From CAVPWP01 sp963709395 (GTDB taxonomy: Bacteria; Pseudomonadota; Alphaproteobacteria; Rhodobacterales; Rhodobacteraceae), in assembly GCA_963709395.1 (NCBI GenBank), contig CAVPWP010000006.1:1-64000 (forward strand): a stretch of 64,000 nt of DNA, read 5' to 3'. This document shows positions 34,863 to 42,883 of this stretch, one piece after another; positions within the stretch are counted from its first letter, which is position 1; each line of letters starts with the position of its first letter. The notes below the pieces were generated by a model. It worked only from the letters and a program-made list of their open reading frames with translations. It made no database searches and was not told the DNA's origin. The position numbers and the translations under genes were made by a program.

Positions 34863-37632
34863 CTATTGTCCCAGCCGGTCCAGAAGTGCGGGAACATGCA
34901 CCTGGTCGGATTTGTAGTTGCCGGTCAGCACATGCATCACGAGGTTGACCCCGAACCGATAGGCGATCTCGCGCTGCCGCTCGCCGGCATAGCCGCGCCC
35001 CACGGGATAAAGCCGGTTGCCGGTGGCGTCCGTCGCCCAGGCTGCGGCCCAGTCGTTGCCACCGATCACCACGGGCGTGACGTTGTCGTTGAGGTTGCGG
35101 AACGGCATCCCGTCGATCAGCTCGGCATCCGCGGGGGCGGCCTCGACCCAGACGTCACGGCTGACGTGACGGCCGGGGAAGTCCTGCAGAAGATAGAAGG
35201 TGCGGGTCAGCACATGGTCGTTCGGAATCGGCTCGAGCGGCGGAATATCCAGCGGCGCGGCCAGTTGCTGAAGCTTGCGGCCATTGGCGCTTGCCCCGCC
35301 GAAGGCCGCCACATCCGCGTCCCGCGTGTCGAACAGGATCATCCCGCCGGTGCGCAGGTAGCGGTTGAGGCGCTGATAGGCCTCGGCCGACGGCATCGGC
35401 TGGTCAGGGGTGATCGGCCAGTAGAGGAAGGGAAAGAACGACAGCTCGTCGGTCTCGAGGTTCACCGCCATGGGTTCGGCCGGCTCGATCGAGGTGCGCT
35501 GGTAGAGCACGTTCGACAGGCCCCGCAGTCCGGCCTCGGCCATGCGGTCAAGCTCGGCGTTGCCGGTCACCACATGCGCGAGGATCACCTCGGAGGTGGC
35601 CGCAAGGGCGAAGGCCTCATCGGCCACGTCCTGCGCCTGACCCTGCGCGGGCAGAAGAAGAAACGCGCCGAGGAGTGCAGCCGCCATCCCTGCGCGCGGC
35701 CCCGTCAGCCGCCCGGCCAGCCAAAGCGACGCAAGGATATCGACCAGAAGCGCTCCCATCGCCAGCGACAGCAGCAGCCCCTTCAACGCCCGCTCGGGCA
35801 CCACGGTCAGGCCCTCGACCGGAATTCTGTCCGGCCAGACCGCCGGAGAAAGCTCGGTTTCGGACCCGATCACGTTCAGCGCGATGCGCCGGTCCTCGCC
35901 CGCGTAAAGACCCGGCGGCAGGTCCCGGCCGATCCGCCCCTCGGCCAGCGCTTCGCCCGGAACGCCTGCCATCGTGCCGGCCTCGTCGACCTCGCCGAAG
36001 GCATCGAGAAGCTCGTCGGCCACCCAGGTCGTGCCCGCCAGATCCTCGGCCGTGGGGTCCGCGGGGCGCGTGGAGACGGCGAGCCGTTCGAGCATCTGCA
36101 CGAAAAGCCCCGACAGCGGCAGCGTCGACCATTCGGCATTGGCGGTGACGTGGAACAGCACCACCTGCCCCGCGCCCTGCCGCTTGCGCGTGACAAGCGG
36201 GCGTGCCGTCGCTGAGCGAGGCGATGACCCGTTCGGCCAGCGTCGGGTCGGGCTGGGCCATCACCTGGGCCGAGACGCTGACCTCTTCGGGCACAGCCAG
36301 GCCGAAGAAAGGCGAGTTCGGGCCGAAGGTCCGCAGCGTCTTGGGCTCGCCCCAGCTCATCGCGCCGCCCACGCTGCGCCCGCCCGCCCGCAGACGAACC
36401 GGCATCAGCGGGTCCTCGTCGTCGCGGCTGAGGTCGCTTGCGGCCACCCGCGGCCCGGCAAAGCGCACCAGAAGCCCGCCCGCCTCGACCCAGTCGAGCA
36501 TGGCGACCTCCTCGGCCCCGGTCAGGACCGCTACGTCGGCAAGGATGATCGCATCGGGGTTGGCCAGAAGGATATCGCCGATGGTCCCGTCGATCAGATC
36601 CGCCGTCGGCTCGAGCGCCTGTTCGAGGTAATGCGTGGGCGACAGAAGCTGCAGGCCTTCGCGGTCGTCAAGACCCGCGATCAGCGCGACCTCGCGCCGG
36701 CGCAGCGAATTGTCGGTCAGGGACACCGCGCCCGCCGAGCGCAGGCCGTCGATCTCGAACCGCGTGACGCGGTTGCGGAGTTCGGGCGGCAACGACAGGT
36801 CGACCACCGCGTCCCGCGCGCCCGGATCGAACGTCAACGGGGCCGACACCAGGGTCCTGGGCGTGCCCGCGGGATCAAGGCCATGGGCGTTCACCACGAC
36901 TTCCGAGGCACCACCCGCCTGAGCGCGGATCGCCCGCAATGTCACGACGCCATCGGCGAAGACCGGGGGCGTCAGCGCGATCACCGGGCGCGGCGATTCG
37001 AATACCGTGACCGGGCCACGGTCTTCGAACGCCGCCAGCAGGTCGCCCCGCCAGGGATGATCGAGGCCGTCCGACATCCAGAACACCTGCGCACCGCCGT
37101 CGAGACCGCGCGCCCAGTCCGTCACCTCGGCACCATCCGGCACCCAGGCCGCGGGCTGCAGGCTGGGCAAGCGCTGCCGCACCGTCTCGGCGGCCTGAAA
37201 GCTCAGACCGTCGGCGGGCAGGTCGGTGAGGGTGACGACCGCCGCCGTGCGGCCCGCGCGCGAGGCTTCGGACAGAAGATCGTCCAGCCGTTCCAGCCGC
37301 CGCGGCCAGTCGCGCGCATCCGCCCATGTGCCGTCCATCACCACCAGAAGCGGCCCGGACCCTTCGCGTTCCACCTGCGGGTTAAGGACAGGTCCCGCGA
37401 AGCCCAGGATCAGCGCCGCGATGGCGATGGTGCGCAGCAGCAAAAGCCACCACGGCGTCTTGTCGCTTTCGTTGTCGTCGTCCCTGAGACCGAGAAGAAG
37501 GGCCACGCCGGGAAACCGCCGCCGGATCGGCGCGGGCGGAACCGCGCGCAGCAAGAGCCACAGGATCGGCAGCGCGACCAACCCCAGCAGAAGCCAGGGC
37601 GCCGTGAAACCTATGCCGCCGAGGGTGAACAT
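34863..37632 (-). CDS. DUF4159 membrane protein with BatA-like N-terminus (apparent frameshift)
   Basis: About 922 residues after removing one G/C from the run at 36199..36201. The N-terminus is BatA-like (FTAPWLLLGLVALPILWLLLRAVPP) with a second helix near 60-80. A VWA-type middle follows (LLVVMDGTWADARDW). After a second pair of helices (LLLSLAMGALLVDILASLWL, GMAAALLGAFLLLP) comes the DUF4159 domain (LSFFPFLYWPITPDQPMPS, ILFDTRDAD). The 2770-nt length is 3n+1, matching one insertion. The start overlaps the DUF58 gene by one base; the next gene is 3 nt on. Confidence 0.85.
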
Positions 37633-38516
37633 CAGTGATCGCGCTCCATCGCGCCATAAAGCCACAGAAGGGCGGCGGTGGCCGAGGCATCGGTGTGGTG
37701 GCAGTGGTATTGCCAGCCCGTGACCCGGGCGAGGTCCGAGAGGGCCGCTTTGCGTTCGGCAAGGCGATCGAGGTAGCGCCCCCGCAGGTCGCCCGCCTTC
37801 ATCGTCTCGTGCCGCATCCCGCCGCCCATGGATTCGAAGATCGTGCGCCCGTCGAAGGGGAACGCCTCTTCCTGCGGGTCGAGCACCTGGAGAATCGCAC
37901 CCTTCACACCCTTGTCGGCGGCTTTGGTCAGCGCCGTCTCGACCTCGGCGATGTCGCCCAGGAAATCCGACACGAAGACCGCGCGCGACTGTGACGTCAT
38001 CCCCCGAACCTCGGGCGCGCCGAAATCGGCCTCGGCGTGGTCACGGCTCAGTGCGTCGGCCAGGCGGATGATCTGCACCTGTCCCGACCGCGGCGGTGTC
38101 GACAGATCGGTCAGCCCCACACGCTCGCCCCCGCGGATCAGAAGCAACCCCAGCGCCAGCGCCAGCGTCGCCGCCCGATCCGCCTTGGAGGGCAGGTCCC
38201 TGGTCGAGGCAAAGCCCATCGACTGCGCCCGGTCGACCCACATCAGCACGCTTTGCGCCGCCTGCCATTCCTTTTCCCGCACGAAGAGGCCATCCGACCG
38301 GGCCGACCGGCGCCAGTCGATCGTCCGCGCCTCGTCCCCCGCATGAAGCGGGCGATACTGCCAGAACTCGTCACCCAGTCCCGACCGCCGCCGCCCGTGC
38401 GCCCCGAGGATAAGGTTGGCCGCCAGATGCTCGGCCGCCGCCAGAAGGGGCGGCAGCGGGGCAGCTAGGGTTTCGGCGCCGGATCGCAGGGCAAGGGGCT
38501 GGGCGATTTCGCTCAC
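37632..38516 (-). CDS. DUF58 protein (MoxR partner)
   Basis: 294 residues of DUF58, a VWA-containing partner of MoxR AAA+ ATPases. The domain signature GLGDEFWQYRPLHAGDEARTIDWRRSAR is plain, followed by VLMWVDRAQSMGF, an atypical MIDAS-like strand. It starts with GTG at 38516, overlapping the MoxR stop by 4 nt (GTGA), and is coupled to the DUF4159 gene by a one-base overlap. No membrane helix is evident. Confidence 0.93.
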   Translation of the reverse strand: MSEIAQPLALRSGAETLAAPLPPLLAAAEHLAANLILGAHGRRRSGLGDEFWQYRPLHAGDEARTIDWRRSARSDGLFVREKEWQAAQSVLMWVDRAQSMGFASTRDLPSKADRAATLALALGLLLIRGGERVGLTDLSTPPRSGQVQIIRLADALSRDHAEADFGAPEVRGMTSQSRAVFVSDFLGDIAEVETALTKAADKGVKGAILQVLDPQEEAFPFDGRTIFESMGGGMRHETMKAGDLRGRYLDRLAERKAALSDLARVTGWQYHCHHTDASATAALLWLYGAMERDH

Positions 38517-39520
38517 GCCGCCGCCTCGATCCGCGTCACGCGGTCGGTCACCTCGGCGATCACGTCCGAAAGGGCGATGCCCCGCGCCCGCGCGGCAAAG
38601 GTCAGGGCCATGCGGTGGCTCAGGACAGGGGCTGCCATGGCGGCCACATCCTCGACCGACGGGACAAGCCGTCCGTCCAGAAGCGCGCGCGCCCGCACCG
38701 TCAGCATCAGCGCCTGTGCCGCGCGCGGCCCCGGGCCCCAGCCCACGGCATCGTTCACAACCGCAGGCGCGGCCGCGTCGCCCGGACGGCAGGCCCGGAC
38801 CAGATCGAGGATCATCTCGACGACCGCATCGCCCACAGGCATCCGCCGCACAAGCGTCTGCGCCGCCATCAACTCGGCGGCGGTGAAGACGTTGACTGCT
38901 TCGTCCTCGTCGACGCCGGTCGTGGCCAGCAGGATGTCGCGCTCGGTCGCGCGGTCGGGATAGGGCACGTCGATCTGGACAAGGAACCGGTCAAGCTGTG
39001 CCTCGGGCAGGGGATAGGTGCCTTCCTGCTCGATCGGGTTCTGCGTCGCCAGAACGTGAAACGGCTTGTCGAGAGGATGGGCCTTGCCCGCGATCGTCAC
39101 CGATTTCTCCTGCATCGCCTGCAAGAGTGCTGACTGGGTGCGGGGCGAGGCGCGGTTGATCTCGTCGGCCAGCAGGAGCTGGCAGAAGACCGGGCCTTCG
39201 ATAAAGCGGAACGACCGCGTGCCGTCGGCGGCGGTCTCGAGAACCTCGGAGCCCAGGATATCCGCCGGCATCAGGTCGGGCGTGAACTGTACCCGCGCGC
39301 CGTCCAGCCCCAGAACAGTCGCCAGCGTGTCCACCAACCGCGTCTTGCCCAGCCCCGGAAGGCCGATCAGAAGGCCATGTCCGCCACACAGGATCGCCGA
39401 CAGCACGAGGTCGACCACCTGCTCCTGACCGATGAAGCGCCGCGTGATGCTGCCCTTGGCCTCGGCCAGCTTTCCGCCCAGCGCTTCGATCTCGGTCACA
39501 AGGTCCTGCGGGTTGGTCAT
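38513..39520 (-). CDS. MoxR-family AAA+ ATPase
   Basis: 335 residues. Walker A GLPGLGKT (53-60), Walker B LLLADE (115-120) with NRASPRTQSALLQAMQE, sensor 1 in VLATQNPIEQEGTYPLPEAQLDRF and a C-terminal lid are complete. MoxR proteins act as chaperones that insert metals or remodel VWA proteins. First gene of a four- or five-gene operon with DUF58, DUF4159 and the GATase-like protein. It is divergent from the DUF1285 gene. Confidence 0.96.
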   Translation of the reverse strand: MTNPQDLVTEIEALGGKLAEAKGSITRRFIGQEQVVDLVLSAILCGGHGLLIGLPGLGKTRLVDTLATVLGLDGARVQFTPDLMPADILGSEVLETAADGTRSFRFIEGPVFCQLLLADEINRASPRTQSALLQAMQEKSVTIAGKAHPLDKPFHVLATQNPIEQEGTYPLPEAQLDRFLVQIDVPYPDRATERDILLATTGVDEDEAVNVFTAAELMAAQTLVRRMPVGDAVVEMILDLVRACRPGDAAAPAVVNDAVGWGPGPRAAQALMLTVRARALLDGRLVPSVEDVAAMAAPVLSHRMALTFAARARGIALSDVIAEVTDRVTRIEAAA

Positions 39521-39611
39521 GACAATTCCTCTCGGGGCGGTATGTTTGCCGGGGCGATACTAGCCTGAACTATGGCGCAGTGACCAAATGGCAAAAAGGG
39601 AAAGCGCACAA

Positions 39612-40190
39612 ATGATCGTGAAACCTTCCGCAGAAAGCCTTGCCGCAAGCGCATCTGCCGCATCCAAGGGCGGATTGCCGCCGGTGCATCTGTGGAATCC
39701 GCCATTCTGCGGGGATATCGACATCCGCATCGCTCGCGACGGGACATGGTTCTACCTCGGGACGCCGATCGGCAGAAAGGAACTGGTCCGGCTCTTTTCG
39801 ACGATTCTGCGCCGGGACGGAGAGGACTATGTCCTCGTGACACCGGTCGAGAAGGTGAGAATCGCTGTCGACGACGCCCCTTTCGTCGCCGTCGATTTCG
39901 AGGTCGACGGGCAGGGCCGCGACCAGGTCCTGACTTTCGTCACCAATGTCGGCGACCGCACGGTCGCGGGCCCGGAGGCCCCCATCCGCGTGGCGCATGA
40001 CCCCGAAACCGGCGAACCGTCGCCCTATGTCCTTGTCCGCGCCAATCTCGAAGCGCTCATCGACCGCAAGAGCTTCTATCGCCTCGTCGAGCTTGGCTGC
40101 GACACCGAGGGCTGGTTTGGCCTCTGGTCAGGCGGCGCGTTCTTTCCCATAGAGCGGTCTTCCAGGCTGACAGAGGACCCCACCGAATGA
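39612..40190 (+). CDS. DUF1285 protein
   Basis: 192 residues of DUF1285: VHLWNPPFCGDIDIRIARDGTWFYLGTPIGRKELVRLFSTILRRDGEDYVLVTPVEK is the diagnostic core. A structural family with no assigned reaction. The ATG at 39612 is preferred because AGGGAAAG lies before it; the ATG at 39588 has no ribosome site. Its stop overlaps the next start (ATGA), so the two genes are coupled. Confidence 0.88.
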   Translation: MIVKPSAESLAASASAASKGGLPPVHLWNPPFCGDIDIRIARDGTWFYLGTPIGRKELVRLFSTILRRDGEDYVLVTPVEKVRIAVDDAPFVAVDFEVDGQGRDQVLTFVTNVGDRTVAGPEAPIRVAHDPETGEPSPYVLVRANLEALIDRKSFYRLVELGCDTEGWFGLWSGGAFFPIERSSRLTEDPTE

Positions 40191-40414
40191 TCCCGCCCCG
40201 CTTTGCCCCCATCGTCATCGCCCTGATCCTGTCGGGCATCATGTCGTTTCTTGTGACCGCGATCGCGACCGCGAGGGCCCTTGGCACGGGCCCGGGCTTC
40301 GGCGCGGCATGGATGGGCGCATGGGTGCTCGCCTGGGCCGTGGCCTTCCCGATCCTCGTGATCTTCCGCCCGGTCGTGACGCGCCTTGTCGGACGGCTGG
40401 TCGCAAAGGGCTGA
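40187..40414 (+). CDS. DUF2798 small membrane protein
   Basis: 75 residues with two membrane helices (about 7-27 and 42-62) and the motif MSFLVTAIATARALG. It is a two-helix DUF2798 protein of unknown role in the inner membrane. It overlaps the DUF1285 gene by 4 nt and converges with the zinc exporter gene, whose stop is 4 nt away. Confidence 0.83.
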   Translation: MIPPRFAPIVIALILSGIMSFLVTAIATARALGTGPGFGAAWMGAWVLAWAVAFPILVIFRPVVTRLVGRLVAKG

Positions 40415-40418
40415 CCCT

Positions 40419-41339
40419 TCAGCGCGCGGGATGGCCGATTCGCCTGGCGTTGCGGCAAGCGTCATCGGGTGATTCTGTCTCGATCGTCGCATGGCCGATG
40501 CCATAGCGGCTGGACAGGACATCGCGGATACGCCGCTTCACCTCGGCGGCCCCCTCGAAGCCGACGCGGTCGAGCACCACATGCACCTCGAGCGCCGGCA
40601 CCCGTTCCTGCATCAGCCACAGATGCAGATGGTGCACCGACATCACGCCCGGCACCGCTTCGATCGCATCGCAGACCTCGTCCGCCTCAAGTCCTTCGGG
40701 GCTGCCCAGCATCAGGATGCGCGCCACCGGAACGATCCCCCTGACCGACAGCCACAGGATGTAGCCCGCGATCCCAAGCGTCACGATCGGGTCGATCAAC
40801 CGCCAGTCGTACACGAGGATCAGCGTCCCTGCGAAGATCACCGCGACCGACCCCAGAGCATCCGAGACGTTGTGCAGGAAAGCCGCCCGGATGTTCACGC
40901 TTTCCTTCGACAGTCTCCAGGTCAGCAGGGCCGTGACGGTGTCGACCGCAAGGGCGACCACGGCGACGACTACGACGATCCAGCCCTCGACCCCGGGCGG
41001 ATCGGCAAAGCGCATCGCCGCCTCGTAGATCAGGTAGAGCGCGATCACGATCAGCGTCGTGTAGTTGACCAGAGCGGCAACCACCTCGATCCGGCCATAG
41101 CCGAAAGTCATGTTCGCGTCCGACGGACGCCGCGCGATCCTGCGAGCCGCAAAGGCGATGATCAGCGACATGGCATCGGCAAGGTTGTGAACCGCATCCG
41201 CGATCAGCGCGAGCGATCCGGAAATGATCCCGGCCGCGACCTGCCCAACCGTCAGACCCAGGTTGACCAGGACTGCCCAGAGAACGCGGCGGTCCCCTGA
41301 ATCGGGATCGATGTGATGAACATGCGGGTCGTGCGGCAT
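40419..41339 (-). CDS. Cation diffusion facilitator (zinc exporter type)
   Basis: 306 residues of a six-helix CDF transporter that exports Zn2+ or similar ions by proton exchange. The metal-binding pairs are in helix 2 (LIADAVHNLADA, with H51 and D55) and helix 5 (FLHNVSDALGS). His at these positions favours zinc over manganese. A C-terminal cytoplasmic domain follows (VPGVMSVHHLHLWLMQE, EVHVVLD). The N-terminus is His-rich. Single gene; no metalloregulator lies next to it. Confidence 0.94.
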   Translation of the reverse strand: MPHDPHVHHIDPDSGDRRVLWAVLVNLGLTVGQVAAGIISGSLALIADAVHNLADAMSLIIAFAARRIARRPSDANMTFGYGRIEVVAALVNYTTLIVIALYLIYEAAMRFADPPGVEGWIVVVVAVVALAVDTVTALLTWRLSKESVNIRAAFLHNVSDALGSVAVIFAGTLILVYDWRLIDPIVTLGIAGYILWLSVRGIVPVARILMLGSPEGLEADEVCDAIEAVPGVMSVHHLHLWLMQERVPALEVHVVLDRVGFEGAAEVKRRIRDVLSSRYGIGHATIETESPDDACRNARRIGHPAR

Positions 41340-41502
41340 GGTCCGGTCCTATGCCGGAAGCTTCGCAATGCCAACGCCCCAGACAGTAGAACGCCATAGT
41401 CCCGAATTGCCAGATGCAGGGGCCGTATGAGGACTCTGGCGCGACTGGCCAGACCGTGTAGAAGTGTTGGAAAGACGGACAAATTGATCTTGGGGGACGG
41501 CG

Positions 41503-42348
41503 ATGGAAGCGGCGACGGCGGCGGCGCTCTATACCGAAATAACGCTGCCGGTGATCGGAATCTGGTGGGTCGCGCTTCTCTTGCTGATCCTGCTGCCCGC
41601 GGCGGTCGTACTGGGGCACAGGTCGGGGATCGCCCGCCGCCGCCGCTTCGAGGCGCAAGGGCGCGAAGACGAACTCATCGCTACCGACGCCGCGGTCGGC
41701 GCGATCCTTGCCCTTCTGGGACTGCTACTTGCGTTCAGCTTCGGCAACGCCCTCAGCACCAGCCAGGCCACGAGAGCCGCGATCACGAACGAGGCCGCCG
41801 CCCTCGGGACCGCTTTTCTGCGCGCCGACTATCTGCCTGATCCGGGTCGGACGTCGCTTCAAGTTGCGATTCTCGAGTACTCCAAGACTCGCGTCCCACC
41901 CCGCGGGCGCGCGTTGACCGACATCGCTGAAGTCGAGGCATTCCTCGACGTGAGCCTGCGGGCGCAGGCGAAGCTCTGGCCCCTGACACTCGCAGCAACG
42001 GCGGACCCGGTGCCTCCGCCCGTCCAGACCTTTGTGGCCGGCGCGATCAACGACGCGCTCGACGCGCATCTCTACCGGGTGGAGACGCTCGCCATTCCGG
42101 TCTCGGAGGTGTCGCAGGTCATGTTGCTGATCGCCGCGCTCTCCTCGCTCTTCGTGATCGGCAACCTGGCGGGCAGCGAGGGGCGCACGCTCAACTGGCG
42201 CAGCTTCGTCCTGTCGGCGATCTTGATCGTGGTGATGGTGACGATCCTCGACACCCAGCGCACGAACGAAGGCTTCATCCGCGTCGACCTTACGGCGCTT
42301 GTCGTGACGATCTTCGACATGGAGCAGGCCTTGAGCGGGCGGATCTAG
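41503..42348 (+). CDS. DUF4239/bestrophin-like membrane protein
   Basis: 281 residues with four hydrophobic segments (about 20-38, 62-85, 208-226 and 230-250). The central ASFGNALSTSQATRAAITNEAAALGTAFLRADYLP pattern is typical of the DUF4239 group, distantly tied to bestrophin-type proteins. Likely an inner-membrane channel-like protein of unknown substrate. The Met at 41503 gives a normal start. It converges with the ACT gene at 42475; the 126-nt gap holds a weak hairpin at about 42439..42464. Confidence 0.75.
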   Translation: MEAATAAALYTEITLPVIGIWWVALLLLILLPAAVVLGHRSGIARRRRFEAQGREDELIATDAAVGAILALLGLLLAFSFGNALSTSQATRAAITNEAAALGTAFLRADYLPDPGRTSLQVAILEYSKTRVPPRGRALTDIAEVEAFLDVSLRAQAKLWPLTLAATADPVPPPVQTFVAGAINDALDAHLYRVETLAIPVSEVSQVMLLIAALSSLFVIGNLAGSEGRTLNWRSFVLSAILIVVMVTILDTQRTNEGFIRVDLTALVVTIFDMEQALSGRI

Positions 42349-42474
42349 CTCGCTCGGTCCGGTCCTGTAGATCCCACAGTATCCCGAATACGGCTCACAA
42401 CGAACCTCTCCGGAACAGGGATCGTCGAAGCGTGGCTTGGGGGCACCCTCTCGGGTGACCCTCCCATCGCGGCG

Positions 42475-42882
42475 TCAACCCGCCTTGCTGGCCAGACCTT
42501 CCAGCGTGTCCAGCGCGCGCCCGGCCAGTGCTTCAGGGACGAAGACGTGATCATGGCGCAGGGCCGCGATCACGTTGCAGGGAATGCCCTGGTCGGTCAG
42601 GGCCCCGGCGACCGCGGACGTCAGTCCGACACCTTCAAGATCCGAGTTTACCTGAAGGGTGATCCGACGCATCGCCGGCTCGGTGGGCAATTCGAGCGCG
42701 GCGGCGGCGTGGATGGGAAGCAGAAGCGACAGCCCCTCGTCCTCGCGAAAGCTCGCAAGCGCCTCGGGCGGAACCTCGGACATCCCCGGCGGCGCGGCGC
42801 AAAAGACATAGGTGCCCGGCATCAGGACGGGACGCATGCCCGCGATCATCGCACGCGTGTCGCGAACCGGCCCCTCCGCCAT
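42475..42882 (-). CDS. ACT-domain protein
   Basis: 135 residues forming two ACT-like halves (YVFCAAPPGM ... LSLLLPIHAAAALELP, then RRITLQVNSDLEGVGLTSAVAGALTDQGIPCNVIAALRHDHVFVP). Such stand-alone proteins probably bind amino acids and have no catalytic part. The gene begins one base after the polA stop and follows it on the same strand, so it may be co-transcribed. Confidence 0.85.
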   Translation of the reverse strand: MAEGPVRDTRAMIAGMRPVLMPGTYVFCAAPPGMSEVPPEALASFREDEGLSLLLPIHAAAALELPTEPAMRRITLQVNSDLEGVGLTSAVAGALTDQGIPCNVIAALRHDHVFVPEALAGRALDTLEGLASKAG

Positions 42883-42883
42883 G

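Noticed and set aside
32745..36215. 1156-codon open frame antisense to the MoxR-operon membrane proteins
   Set aside because: Extreme Arg/His/Gln composition with no recognisable domain, opposite two well-supported genes.
42439..42464. Terminator hairpin between the DUF4239 and ACT genes
   Set aside because: A CACCC/GGGTG stem is present but weak and lacks a T-run on either side, so I did not call it.
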